From Malus domestica (Eukaryota; Streptophyta; Magnoliopsida; Rosales; Rosaceae): a stretch of DNA of 64,000 nt. A program made the translations under genes and the position numbers. The stretch's first letter is position 1; every line of letters starts with the position of its first letter. Positions 22,041 through 34,100 of the stretch are shown in pieces. The stretch lies in assembly GCF_042453785.1 (NCBI RefSeq), contig NC_091670.1, positions 37,335,501-37,399,500 of the forward strand, given 5' to 3'. The notes under the pieces were generated by a model. The model was not told the DNA's origin and did no database searches. It saw only the letters and a list, made by a program, of their open reading frames with translations.

Positions 22041-23332
22041 ATGAATTTCCGTTTAACCCCTAAGAAAGAAAAGGCAGAGAAACATGTGGGCGTCCATTGC
22101 TTATATTGCAAAAGGGTGTTACAAAATCGCCAGGCTCTAGGGGGTCATCTTAAGGTTCATAAGGAAGAGATCAATGCAAAGAGGAGCCAGAGGTATGATA
22201 GCCATTTCAGCAACTCAGAAATTACGACTCACAATGCTCGTCCTTTCAGCATGCTTCATCCTGAAATTTTTTCTGGAGTTGCTGGTAGCAATCCAAGTAA
22301 TCTCATTGGTAAGTTAACCTCTCCTTTGAATTTCTCCAAGAGATTCTAGTCCAATCAAAATAGCCAGGTGAATGTGAGGTTTGTGAGCAAGTCCTATGAG
22401 AACAATACGAGCACCATGCCTCCAAAATTTTCATCTAGCAGTGGTCATGCCAAAATCCCAGATTCTAAACCTTTATCCTTTATGGCTGCATCAGGTTGTA
22501 CCGCAGTACCAACTGGTATCCCTTCCGGCCTGTCATTCTCTTTTGTCATAAATGGTGTTTGTGAGCTTAATAATGATCAATTTCAATCTTTTACCAATGG
22601 ATGCCATACCTTCGGGCTCACATTGATGGTATAATTTCATATCATGTGAAAGCTGTAACTGATCTTGAATCAGATCTCCGCTCAAATCAGTCAGCTTGCT
22701 TCAAGGAATGTAGTACTGGTGGTTCCTTGCCTCCACATCCCAGTCAATCTTCTGGCCAAGGCGAAATCGGTCGGTGTAAGACAGAGACTGTCTTAACCTC
22801 TAAGAAAAGGAAGCGGTGCTCCTTACATGAAGCCAGAGGAAGTGCTGAGATGATGAATGCACTAAAAAGGCCTAAGATCAACTCTGAGCTGTCAATGGAA
22901 ACAGATAAGCCTCCACATCTCAGTCAATCTTCAGGCCAAGGTGAAATTGGTCTGTATAAGACACAAACTGCATTAAACTCTATAGGAGGTAAGAGACACT
23001 GCTTTGGTGAAGGAGGTGGAAATGCTGAGATCATGAATGCACCGTCAATGGAAAGAGATAAGCCTCCACATCTCAGTCAATCTTCAGGCCAAGGTGAAAT
23101 TGGTCTGTATAAGACACAAACTGCATTAAACTCTATAGGAGGTAAAAGACACTGCTTTGGTGAAGGAGGTGGAAATGCTGAGATCATGAATGCACCGTCA
23201 ATGGAAAGAGATAAGCCTCCAAAGAGAGAGCTTCTTCTTTTTAAAGATTCAGAGAACTACTTTTCAGGATCAGGAATAGCTTCAAATGTGGAGGAAAACC
23301 AAACAAATCTTGATCTCTCTCTACATCTGTAG
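22041..23332 (+). pseudogene. Broken C2H2 zinc-finger/EAR repressor gene
   Basis: ATG at 22041 (aacaATGaat) opens a protein with a single plant-type finger: C20-x2-C23, H36-x3-H40, with QALGGH. Such proteins bind DNA in the nucleus, and those with a C-terminal EAR motif repress transcription. The EAR motif LDLSLHL ends the last frame at 23332. Between them the frame is broken twice. A TAG at 22347-22349 follows NFSKRF, and the same frame then continues coding-like (SNQNSQVNVRF...), consistent with CAG to TAG. A one-base shift near 22615-22634 moves the rest into another frame. The GTAAGT at 22309 and the AG at 22367 would give a 59-nt intron, but splicing it leads to a stop, so introns do not rescue the frame. 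The 3' half carries two near-identical 153-bp units. Assembly error or a strain-specific break remain possible. Confidence 0.75.
22904..23209 (+). repeat. Two tandem 153-bp coding repeats
   Basis: Units 22904-23056 and 23057-23209 differ at very few bases and each encode 51 residues (starting within DKPPHLSQSSGQGEIG). A third, more diverged 60-codon relative lies just upstream (PPHPSQSSGQGEIGRCK). Because the unit is a multiple of three, the frame is kept. Confidence 0.9.
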
Positions 23333-23340
23333 CTTTGTAT

Positions 23341-23832
23341 GAGCTATATTACAAAACCCTGAGCGAGCATGGACCAGATAAGCCTCCAAAGAGCTTTCTA
23401 GAGATGAAACTCCTTTTTCTGGGTCACAAATAACTTTTATGCGAAAGAGGAGGGCCAAATAAGTCTAGACCGGTCTCTAATTTGTAGCTTTATCTATGCA
23501 ATGTGTTTGTAAGTAGTGAATATTATAAATAGATATGGGTTTGATAAAAGGGCATTAGCTCTCTCTCTCTCTCTCTCTCTCTCCAAATAAGTCTAGACCG
23601 GTCTCTAATTTGTAGCTTTATCTATGCAATGTGTTTGTAAGCAGTGAATATTATAAATAGATATGGGTTTGATAAAAGGGCATTAGCTCTCTCTCTCTCT
23701 CCAAATAAGTCTAGACCGGTCTCTAATTTGTATCTTTATCTATGCAATGTGTTAGTAAGCAGTGAATATTATAAATAGATATAGGTTTGATAAAAGGACA
23801 TTAGCTCTCTCTCTCTCTCTCTCTCTCTCTCT
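23341..23832 (+). repeat. Decayed tandem copies of the zinc-finger gene's 3' tail
   Basis: At 23374-23480 the sequence re-reads the gene's last segment (ataagcctccaaagag..., then a degraded EAR/stop/tail). The final part is then tandemly repeated three times, starting at 23455, 23583 and 23701 (spacing 128 and 118 bp). Each copy starts ccaaataagtctagaccgg and ends in a CT microsatellite of variable length. The tctctaatttgtagctttat of each unit aligns with the stop-codon region tctctacatctgtagctttg at 23318-23337. Confidence 0.8.
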
Positions 23833-24360
23833 AAAAATGAAAAGAAATCTTTTCTGTTTTTTTTTTCATTTATGACTTCATACTTTTCTGATTCTATATC
23901 TGCACATCTGGTTGTCTTTCTGATTCTTTTTCATCCTCGAAGTAAATGTATTGCGTTTAGGAAATAGACTGATATGGTTATTGTGGTGTGCCTCTTTACT
24001 TTACTACTATTTATATAAAGTCTACACCTTCAGTTTGGTTTATAAGTTTGGTGGAGTTACCGATCCACTTAAACTTGTTTACGTCTTAAGATCATCTTGG
24101 ATTATTGTTCTTATACATTATTATCCTGAATACGATAAGGTTTTCAAGTCTTGGTGTCCCTCTTTCTGTACTATCTTTACAATGCATATAATTGTCTGAT
24201 TTACCTTACATGATTAGTAAGCAACAAAGTTATCACAACAATTTTATTTCTGTTATTCAATAGGGTTGCACAGTAGAGATAAGTACCTTGTCGGTAATTG
24301 ACATATGGTCCTTGCACTCTCAGAACTACTTGTTATTTTTTATTCTTAAACATTTTGCAG
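23833..24360. other. Intergenic, no gene seen
   Basis: No domain recognised; the frame at 23951-24199 is hydrophobic and unsupported. Confidence 0.45.
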
Positions 24361-24565
24361 TTGCGTGCGCACAGAGCATTTGGTGCGACTATTACCTGTG
24401 ATCCTGCCGGTGTAATTGGATCTGTCGGCGATACACATCTATGGGGGACACTTGAATTGTTCACTTTAGCGTTTGCATATGGCCTCTTCTTTGAAGGTGG
24501 CAAACGGCCTGGCTCTTGCTGGAGCTTCTGTGGGAAAATTGCCGTATGCCAATTATGGCATTGAC
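24361..24565 (+). other. Possible orphan exon, unrecognised
   Basis: A pyrimidine-rich tract ending in ttttgcag is a good acceptor and is followed by about 68 open codons (LRAHRAFGATITCDP... to the stop at 24564) with more balanced composition than the flanks. I do not recognise the protein. It may be a decayed gene fragment carried with the RNase H remnant downstream. Confidence 0.25.
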
Positions 24566-24844
24566 CCGTTGAATCTATATTTCATATATTGAGAGAGATT
24601 GCAGCAGAGCTCAAAGCATTTGGGAGACATCAGAGTGCCAAGCCAGCTTGTTACTCCTTTTATTGGATTATATGGCCTCAATGCTGGCTAATCCTTAAAG
24701 AAAAACACCTGTAGTGTGATAATCTTGAAGGGAGTAGCCTGTTGATCTTCACATGGTATCTGTGGGAGGTTGGCTGGAAGCCAGTTCCCCTAATCTCCAA
24801 AACCAACTGGAAGTACAGGTCTTTCTTGCTTAGGAGCCTCCTGA

Positions 24845-25240
24845 AATGGAATGGCAGAATATGAATGTTGATGGGCCGAGGAGAATGGCATCTGGCGGAA
24901 TTAGAGCAGGGAAAGTAATTTAAACCAATCTTGGCACGGGATATTGAAGTAGAAATCTGGGGATTACAGTTTAAGCTTGCAGTTTGCAATTTAGAAGAAG
25001 GCACTAAAAGATGTATTCAGATTTCAGACGGACTTGGCTATTATTGCAAAATTGATGAAACAAGGTAATGTTATCCACCGTCGCCCCTTTTGAAGTGCAG
25101 ATTTTTTATGCAGCAATTTGAACACTATACATTACTGCATGTCTATAGAGAGAAGAATGCAGTGGCACACGGGATGGCAAATGGAGCTACAACCCTGATT
25201 TGGAGTGACCACGCTAAGCATCTTAGGGCTGTTTGTTTTT
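24845..25240 (+). pseudogene. Decayed RNase H (RVT_3-type) domain
   Basis: Three pieces appear in the order of the plant reverse-transcriptase-associated RNase H fold. MNVDG followed by ASGGIRAGKVI (about 24864-24920) resembles the NVDGA...GGVIRD start. EIWGLQF (about 24950) resembles AELWAIRDGL. HVYREKNAVAHGMANG (about 25139-25185) resembles the C-terminal HVYREANxVADxLA. The pieces lie in different frames with stops between them, so no functional product is expected. Source: LINE ORF2 or a RVT_3 gene. Confidence 0.6.
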
Positions 25241-25244
25241 CTTC

Positions 25245-27500
25245 CCCCCCTTTAGAGAATCGTGTTTAGACCTTCGTTGCATTATTTTTATGGAGTCATT
25301 GCTGGAAACTTACTGCTGCTTTTCTTTTTCTTTCTTGGTCGATTGGACGTTGTTCTGTTTATGTGCAGATTGCAGATCATGATCAAGGATGTTAATGAGC
25401 AGTTGCAGTCATCTGTCAAGAGAAGCTATAGCTTCTTATTGGAAATTTATCCTATGCTGCTGAGTACGGTGAGAAATGGTAAATTATGCTCTCTCTATCT
25501 CTCTCGTCGCACGACATGTTAGGTGATGAGAGAGACATAAAACGTGAGTGTTTGAACCCACGAAGCCAAGTTTTTTTCTTGCTAATAAGACCGGTTGCTT
25601 TGATAGTTAATTGTTCTTTTCTGACCAAAGCCAGATTATTAACAATGTGGTTTGGGGTTTGGTGACAGTCTCTATCTTTCACTGTTATCTTCCTAAATTC
25701 AGCTGAAAAACCCAACTTGTATTTTTCTTTGAAATTGTCTGCAAACTTGGTATAAAGGGATTTTTAAGTAAAATAACACAGCTTTCCCTAATAAAAATTA
25801 AAAAAGGAGTTTTGGGGTGGTAGGTGGTAGGTGGAAGGTGTTGTGAGCAAGCACGCTTTGTGTGGATTCGGTTTCATTCCCACTTGTATTTCTTTCGTTT
25901 TCAGTATCATCTCTAAAAGAGTAAAGACAAAACGTATCTCTAAAGTTTATTCCTCACCAACATATTTGATATTTGTAGCCTTTTATTTATAGGAAAATTA
26001 ATGAAAAGAGCTTGAAAACTTTGAGTTTTAACGATAAAGATAAAATAAAGCGTAAAGTAAATAGTATCATGATTGACTTTTTAGTCTAAAAGTGTGGTTT
26101 TTTGTTAAAATGAACAGTACCGTAGACTTTTCGTTAAAACTCTCTTTATTTATTGGGTTAGGACTCGGGAACACACGTTTTTGACATGCATTTTTATAGG
26201 GTTTACTTCGTAATGTATTTTAATGATCCAAACAATCTCTTTCGTGTTTCTTTATAGAATCGTATTCATTCATTTTTTTTTCATTACAAATGAACGTCCA
26301 TTGATTTTGGATTTGTCTAATTTTTCGTAAGGATGATCTATGCACGATATACTAAAATATAAATAGTTTAGATCGTTGTAATGCATGACGAAGTAGAACC
26401 TTATCATAGCAAATGTATGTAAACACCACTTTTCTATCTCTTTCTTTTTTGGTTAATGAGACATCCTCTTTCTTCCCTTTTTGTTAAAGGAGGATAATGG
26501 TATCTTTCTCCTTTAGCATTGTGGTACCTCCAACTCCAAGGCTTAATCACACCAAAATTCTTTTCTTCTTAATAAAGGAGAATATCATATGGGAATGTAC
26601 ATGATAGAGAGTTGACAACTTATTCTATTTTTGCATGAAATCATAACTTTGATTCTGATCTTTATTCGAAAATATGTGTTAACGTGCAAGAGGTAACGAT
26701 ATTTATATCTTATACAAAAAATCGAAAATGAAATATTCAAGCTTTTAAGACTGTACGATCAGTAATGCATTAGGATTATGTTACGTCAAATGTAGTGCTA
26801 ACTCTACATCTCTTTTTACTTTTCACACTTTTATTAATTTATAACCGTTGAATCGAATAAATTGAGACATCGAATGAAAAAATTAACAAAAAATGTGTGA
26901 AGAGTAAAAATGAATGTTTCAGTAAATACCATCCGGTTGCTAGAATTGAACTTAAATTATCAATTAAACACAACACTTGGAGCTAAAACAAACATAGAGT
27001 AGGATTCTCTCCCCTCCAAATTCCCTCCCTTCAACTCCTATCTCACTTTCTTCTTTGTTTCTCTTTATAAAAACGTCAATGAAAAATATTAATTTGATTT
27101 AATCGTAACCGTTCAAATAAAATTGGATCTAAAAAAAATAGTGGAGAGGATCGTACTCCAATAAACACATCAGCAAAGGGTTATCATTTATCCTATTCTA
27201 TAGTCAATCTCCTTTTCAATATTTCTGGGTAACAGTGTACAACTACTTCCACTTTCATCAAGGAGCGTGCAAATCACTCTCCAACTTCTACCAAAATATT
27301 CCCCAGTCTTTTGTCCCACGTGTATTCTTACTCGGTCATTGGGCGCGTGGTTATTCCTTAATCTAGCATCAAGGAATTTTGTTTGCCACATAATAAATAA
27401 TCTTTGTTAATGGAGGAAGAGTAGGCCGATGGGTCACCACCTTCTCTTCCTATTTGGATGCAATTGCAAAAACCACTCCTCTCTAAATCTCATCAAGTCA
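25245..27500. other. Intergenic, no gene seen
   Basis: AT-rich sequence. A plus-strand acceptor-like gtgcag at about 25368 precedes a short frame (MIKDVNEQLQSSVKRSYSF) that I cannot place. No bounded repeats were resolved. Confidence 0.45.
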
Positions 27501-27911
27501 CCATCTTTATATAACAATCTTTCAACCCTTTTCTGGTTGTAAGTTACTGTTCTTCTTGCCACTTTCTCTCTCTTCCTTCTTTATCTCTCCTATGCTGCTT
27601 CTGTTCATAAGTTGTACAGCTTGTATGTGTTCTTCTGGGTTTAGTGTTTGATGGATGTTGAAGCTGAAAAGGTAACAAAAAGTTCGATTCTGTGTGATTT
27701 TTCTGAACTGGGTTTTTGTTGGCGGTTGGATTTTTTGTGTACTAAAGGACAAAAGATTGGATTTTGAGCTGCTTTCTGAGGTATTTTTGGTTTATCAGAT
27801 AGTGCGAGTTTTGGGTGTTTTCTGTTTTTTCATCTTGGGATCAAATTTCATAGCTTTTGGTTTTGAATTTGGTGTTTTAATTGGAGATAGTGGTGATTGT
27901 GTGTATAGAAA

Positions 27912-28005
27912 GAACAAAGTTATGATTTGTTCATACATTTGAGTTAAGTTTGGATGTAGAACAAAGTTATGATTTGTTCATACATTTGAGTTAAGTTTGG
28001 ATGTT
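27912..28005. repeat. 47-bp tandem duplication upstream of F-box gene
   Basis: Two adjacent nearly identical 47-bp units starting gaacaaagttatgatttg at 27912 and 27959, in the leader/intron region of the F-box/kelch gene. Confidence 0.85.
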
Positions 28006-28192
28006 TAGATTATGATCATGTAAAATAATTTGCTGCTGTAATTTTGTGTAAATTTGGATACTGGGATTGCTTTATTTGCACAAAATCTGTGAAAGATAAG
28101 TACTTTTCTTAGTAAGATTATCGGAGACAAATATAAGAACTAAGTTGCATGTAAAGTAAGGGTTTTGGTATATTTTGCTCAAACGGTGAAAT

Positions 28193-29410
28193 ATGCAACG
28201 GGTTAGATTGTCCTCCCAGCAGGCGCCGGTACACAAGCTAGGGGATTCTCAAATTGCATTATCCCCGAAGTTTAGGTTAGCGGTTATCCAGTCTTCGTTG
28301 TTGAATCCTTCCCCGGCATTAGAGTTATCTCTTGAGGAAAACTCCCTCATTCCTGGCCTTCCTGATGATGTTGCACTTAACTGCCTCCTTCGGGTTCCAG
28401 TCGAAAGCCACACAGCAGGCAAAGCTGTCTGCAAGCGTTGGCATCTATTGTTTGGTAGTAAAGAGCGGTTTTTTACTCGAAGAAAACAATTAGGCTTCAA
28501 AGACCCTTGGCTTTTTGTCTTTGCCTTTCACAAGTGCACTGGAAGGATTCAGTGGCAGGTTCTTGATCTCACTAATTTCTCTTGGCACACTATCCCTCCC
28601 ATGCCCTGCAGAGACAAGGTTTTCCCCCATGGTTTCAGATGTGTTTCGATGCCCCATGAAGGAACTCTCTTTATTTGCGGTGGTATGGTCTCTGATGTGG
28701 ATTGTCCGCTTGACTTGGTCCTGAAATACGAAGTTCAGAAGAATCGGTGGACTGTAATAAATCAGATGATAAGTGCTAGGTCTTTTTTTGCAAGTGGAGT
28801 TATTGATGGGAAGATTTATGTGGCTGGAGGAAACAGTTCAGATCTTTTTGAGCTTGACTCAGCCGAGGTTTTGGATCCTGTTAAAGGGAGTTGGCATCCC
28901 ATAGCTAGCATGGGAGCAAATATGGCCTCTTATGATGCAGCAGTTCTCAACGGAAAGCTTCTTGTTACAGAAGGCTGGTTGTGGCCTTTCTTTGTCTCTC
29001 CCAGGGGTCAGGTTTATGACCCGAGAGCCAATAATTGGGAGAGCATGGCTGTTGGACTGAGAGAAGGCTGGACAGGTTCGAGTGTGGTGATTTATGGCCA
29101 TTTGTTTGTGGTCTCGGAGCTTGAAAGGATGAAGCTTAAGGTTTATGATGCGGATATTGATTCTTGGGAACCAATAGAAGGACCCCCTTTGCCAGAGCAG
29201 ATCTGTAAACCCTTTGCTGTTAATGCCTGTGATTGCATGATATATGTTGTGGGTAGGAACCTTCATGTTGCTGTCGGTCAAATCTCAAGGGTTAGCCATA
29301 AGGGAACTTGCGAGAAGAAGTGGAGCTTTGGTGTTCGATGGAATGTGGTTGATGCGCCAGATTGTTTCTCTGACTTAACGCCCTCAAGTTCACAGGTCCT
29401 GTTTGCTTAG
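28193..29410 (+). CDS. F-box/kelch-repeat protein, At1g30090 type
   Basis: Intronless coding region for 405 residues starting at ATG 28193. The protein is collinear end to end with Arabidopsis At1g30090: MQRVR.SSQ..VHKLGDSQ at the N-terminus and a LFA C-terminus after SQ(V/I). An F-box lies at about residues 53-95 (LPDDVALNCLLRVPV, then CKRWHLLF), followed by kelch repeats to about residue 380 (FICGGMVSD, IYVAGGNS, LLVTEGWLWPFF, LFVVSELERM). F-box proteins bind SKP1 and present substrates to an SCF (CUL1) ubiquitin ligase; the kelch propeller binds the target. The substrate of this member is unknown to me. A 5' untranslated intron is likely: TATA-like tttatataac at about 27505 and GAAAAG|GTAACA near 27670 give a candidate leader and donor; the acceptor is not certain. 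Confidence 0.95.
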   Translation: MQRVRLSSQQAPVHKLGDSQIALSPKFRLAVIQSSLLNPSPALELSLEENSLIPGLPDDVALNCLLRVPVESHTAGKAVCKRWHLLFGSKERFFTRRKQLGFKDPWLFVFAFHKCTGRIQWQVLDLTNFSWHTIPPMPCRDKVFPHGFRCVSMPHEGTLFICGGMVSDVDCPLDLVLKYEVQKNRWTVINQMISARSFFASGVIDGKIYVAGGNSSDLFELDSAEVLDPVKGSWHPIASMGANMASYDAAVLNGKLLVTEGWLWPFFVSPRGQVYDPRANNWESMAVGLREGWTGSSVVIYGHLFVVSELERMKLKVYDADIDSWEPIEGPPLPEQICKPFAVNACDCMIYVVGRNLHVAVGQISRVSHKGTCEKKWSFGVRWNVVDAPDCFSDLTPSSSQVLFA

Positions 29411-31172
29411 CTGGTCAATCTCTCGTGTCATGTTCTGCCACTTTGTATGTCCTTGAATAAGTTCTGGTTAAATAGAATACCTAAGCTATATAAAGCGCAT
29501 GGACGTGTGTAAAATGGCTTTGTGTTATTGGAATGTATTCAAGTATATGGTTGTTTTTCCTCTGTTTATATGGTTGTTAATCTTTTGTGTTCTCTTCCTT
29601 TCTTTACTTGATTTCTCATTGTGTGTTGCGTATACTATTGTACTCTTGCTTGGATACCCCTGATATTTTCCCCATGTTTTCGGACGAACTTTATATTTGG
29701 CACTATTTTTTTCATACATGTATTTGGCACTATTGAATACTATATATCTTTGCAACAGAGAAACTAGTTTATTCAGTACCGAAACCAGTAGTTACTCTTG
29801 TATCGACTTCCTCTATTAACTGGTTTGTGCTGTATTCCGTAACTTTGTTTTCAGTAAGTGCCTATTTAGTGACAGTTTGATATTTCGTTTTTGAGAATTC
29901 TGATCAAAACCAAAGCATGAAGTCAATGAACTTCAAGCATCGTAAGAACGAGGTCGGCAATGCATTAAGTGGGTAAGTGTGAACCATTGTTCTTTACAAA
30001 GTGTTAGCTTAGCATTGATGTATCTTATCTGTTTCTATACTAAGCATGGATCCTTATACTCGGTTCAAGCATCGTGTTCGGTTTGTCTCTTGATTAATTT
30101 AATATGCTGCTCCCCTTACTAATGCAGAACGTTAGTCATCTTTCCTTACTGCATCTTCTGCATCAGGCTAAATGTCAAGTTGCAAGTGATTTCTTACCCT
30201 CCTGCATATAATCTCCATTTTCCTTAGTAGTTTTTCCTCTGATGTATGCCTAAGATCTTATTCTCGAGACTTTTCTCTATTCGGCCACTATGTGACATAC
30301 GATTCAGTTGAGCTAGCTACCTTTGCTCCTTATTGGGTGTCGTTCGAACAAATGACTACATAATCATACTCCAAATGGAGTAGATGCTAGGTTTACTTAA
30401 TCCTCCAAGATTTTCTTTGGTTTACAATGTTCATAGTGTTTTCGTACATGATCTTAGTAAACCCTTGGACAAGTTGCTTTCGTGATAGGGTGCTGCATCA
30501 GATTTTTCAGCGCTTTGCAGTTATGGGGATCGACATCTGGATTGATCACAAAGTTGTGCGAGCTTCGAAGAAAAGGGTGAAGGTAGGTATAGCTGTCCTG
30601 GAAGGCTGGAACCAAACTGTTGGAGGGCCATGGCCTTAATTGAGTTCCAGGATTGTTCAATAATTGGGAGTTATGGAGCATTTGTGTTATCTGTGGCTGA
30701 GAAGAGCTGGATTTGGGGTTGAAAAGGACACCACAACAGAGAGGATGAGGCAACAGCTAGTGCTACCAGAATAACAAACAGCAGCTTGGAGTTGAAGAGT
30801 TACGTGAGGGGAGAAACTCCTATATCCCTTGTTTCGTACCGCTCTCCTCTCTCTCATCACATGACTACCCATACGATGAGAGAGAGGAAGAGGGTTATGA
30901 AACGAGGGATACTAAGTATTGTGCATGTAAGCTATTTACCAAAAGCTGAAAAGTAGAAGAATACATTGCGTTTTATGTGACTCTAATTCACCCATTAAAT
31001 TCTCTTAAAAAAATTTAGTGCACATCCGATCGTTAAATTAAGCAGTGCATGACATACATTGACGTATTATTGAATCTTCGAAAACTGGATGTATTATGTG
31101 GGGCTATTGTTATTGAAAACAGTGTCAATGGTACCTCACAAAACTAGTAAACTGTAAATGGTTACTTCCTTT
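29411..31172. other. 3' flank of F-box gene and intergenic
   Basis: An aataag at 29456 may serve in 3' end formation. Beyond it I see no domain. The plus-strand frame at 30427-30639 is unrecognised. A strong hairpin at 30824-30910 is listed separately. Confidence 0.45.
30824..30910. repeat. 87-nt hairpin with about 35-bp arms
   Basis: The left arm 30824-30858 (atcccttgtttcgtaccgct, then ctcctctctctcatc) pairs with the right arm 30875-30910 (gatgagagagaggaagaggg, then ttatgaaacgagggat) with only a few mismatches or bulges and a 16-base loop. Size and pairing would fit a miRNA-like precursor or a tiny foldback element. No known miRNA sequence is recognised in either arm. Confidence 0.6.
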
Positions 31173-34100
31173 TGTCATGCCTTGATCCTGACATACGTCT
31201 AGGATCAACACATGACGTCATGAAATACTCGTATATCTAACATGCCTTGCCTCCGGAATATGAATAAAGCACCACTCAAGGTCCAAATTGCATAGTAATT
31301 TCCGTGTATTTTATGGATGCATCTAACTTTCTCGTTAGACTGCATACATACCCTCAATAGAGATCAAGTCATTCGTAGTTCATCCTTCGCTAGAACTCAA
31401 CATATATCACAGCCCGTTCAAGCCGAAAGGCATAACATTCCTCCATCAAACATATGGACTTGACAAGCATGAATTATTCAATTCAAGCTACATAATGAAC
31501 CCACATGACAATCAAGGTTTATATTTCATCCATCATATAAACCATTATGTTTCAACATAAAATCGCAATTCATAGCATGTAATATATCAAAGAATTGACA
31601 AAGCACAATAGTATCCTCTAGTTGCATTGATCACTGATCTAATTGTATTAATAACAATCATATTCAACATCATTCCACAATCACCTCAAGTAACCCATTC
31701 CATGAATCAAGGAGACACGATATTAACATTTAATTACATTAATCAGTCAACCAGATCACATATCAATGCACGAAATTTAATAAAGGAATTCTACATAATT
31801 CCATGCTTGGATTCCAAGTAATAACCTGGTAATTCTAATTTATATTCACAAGGTCTGTTGTGGGTAATTCTCATTCACTCGAATCCAGGATTCTAGACTA
31901 ACCTTATGGAAATGAGCAAGAGTAAGGATTCTAGACCACTTAATGGAATCCAAAATATCAAGCGTTTCTCGTAATCTACCCAGATTTGTCACATATAAAA
32001 TCAATGCCTACATCATGGAAATGGTACATCAGGCCAATCAGACACTTAGATAAACTGCGAGGCTCGGGTGAGTGACAATAATACAAGTATGTGATATTTA
32101 GTAAAAACAGACCATCGATCATAATCTATAAACATCGAGTATAGAATCATGCTTTATGAAATCATAATCAAGTCGCTGCAAACTCCGAATGAGTCGCCCA
32201 AACATCCAACGGCTTTTCTAATTCAACCCACAAGTTTCTCAAAACCATCATTCATATGTGCATTAAAAACTAGGGCTAAAGGGACGCAGTTCGGCCGAAG
32301 CCTACATAAGTAACCAAACAGGAAGTGGCCCCCCAAAGCGGATTAACCACGCAGAACCACCCCTGAGAAAGTAACCAAGTAGACAGTGACCCCCCAACAT
32401 GGATTAACCAAGCAGAGTCACTTCTACAGCTGTTAGGAAGTGATCACCCAATGCGGATTAACTAAGCATGATCACTCCTAAGCATACATGGCCATAAGGA
32501 TAGCCCAACGCGGATTAACCAAGCACGATCCATATATAGTATGATCCCCCAATGCGGATTAACCAAGCTGGGTCAAGATAACCAAGTAGGTAGTGACCCC
32601 CCAACGCTGATTAACCAAGTAAAGTCACACATACAGAATTGTTAGGTAGTGGTCACCCAATGCGGATTAACCAAGCATGATCACCCTTACGTATAAATGG
32701 TCATAAGCATCGCCCAACGCGGATTAACCAAGCAAGACCATCCATGTACCACTGCTACATGGTGCAGTTAGATCAACACACAAACCACTTACCCTTATCT
32801 CATCCACTATGATTTACCTCGTAATCACTTGCACTATCAACTTTTCATGATCACTATCTTATCATACAAGCATAAAAGTTCTACATAATACTTCTCATAA
32901 GATTCTGGGTTCACATCATCATAAAAACAATCATACACATCATACATATCTAACCACATTTCATAAACGTTTCCAAGCTACAGTCGATTCACAATTAATA
33001 AACATAGATCGATGCTAAAAATAAAAATAACAATTCAATAGAAATCACATTTAATGAACAAGTATAATTCAATATGGTGCCACTAATACATATATCGAGA
33101 CACACATTAACTGGAAACGATACATCATCGTGATGAGCCAACTAAGCGCTACCAAGCCTCAACAACAAATTAGAGATAAACGACACTCTAGAGTAGAGCA
33201 CGTTGACTAGAACGTCAACCGTCGATAAGGTAGGTCCATTAAGGTTAACAATCTAAGGTTATTCAATCCGAAAGATCCCCACATCGGACTTCCAATCCAT
33301 AAGTTCTCAAAGGTCCAACTGATGATAACTATGGTGCTCACAAAGTTGTACAACGATCCAACGATCGGATTGTCATCAATCATACAAACAAATGGTGGTC
33401 CAATTTGATCACCAAACCAAACAATTGAATTTCGGGAAACCGAGCTAGACATAGATTCATAGGATCACTAGAAGGTATTTGGTACTTAGACAACACTCGT
33501 AGACGGTCCCACGCACCGCCACACGCGATGGCAGCCATGGTGAAGGGTTTGAAAACCCAAATTTTCAACCTTAACAAAAAAAGCTCAAATTTACGTGGTA
33601 ACTAGAGCTCAACAAGGGAAACATTATTCACAACTAGGCCAACAACAAATTATAACCGGAAACCATCCAAATTCATCGAGGAAAACCGGGTTTCTAGGGT
33701 TCTAAACACCTAACTCTAAAACGAATATGAAAGCACAAACCAAGCATACCAACTTGAAGATTATGAAGAGTAGATGAACTTTAATAGCTCACTCGAAAGA
33801 AATGGTTGCCGAAATCACTGGAAAAATGACAAAATCGCTGGAAACCCATGGAACTTTGCTGCCTCAAACTGGAAAAATGGATAAGAAAATGGGAAATCTA
33901 ATACTACAGAGATGTAGGGCTCGTCAAGAACTTTCCATGGTACCAAGATCACCCAAAATGGAGCTCAGATGAAGGAGGTACAAGCGGGTTAAGTTTGTGG
34001 GTTAAAGGGTCAAATTCTCCCCCAAAATGGGTTAGCAACAGCCTTTTTTCTACTTTTTTAGAAACCTTCCCCTTTTTAATTTGATTCCTCCTTCCTCCTT

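Noticed and set aside
22309..22367. A possible 59-nt intron that would remove the zinc-finger gene's TAG
   Set aside because: Very short for a plant intron, and joining the sides leads into a stop within about ten codons.
32330..32745. CRISPR-like array of regularly spaced cores
   Set aside because: The repeats are imperfect, linkers are themselves repeated, and the host is a plant nuclear retroelement; it is a minisatellite.
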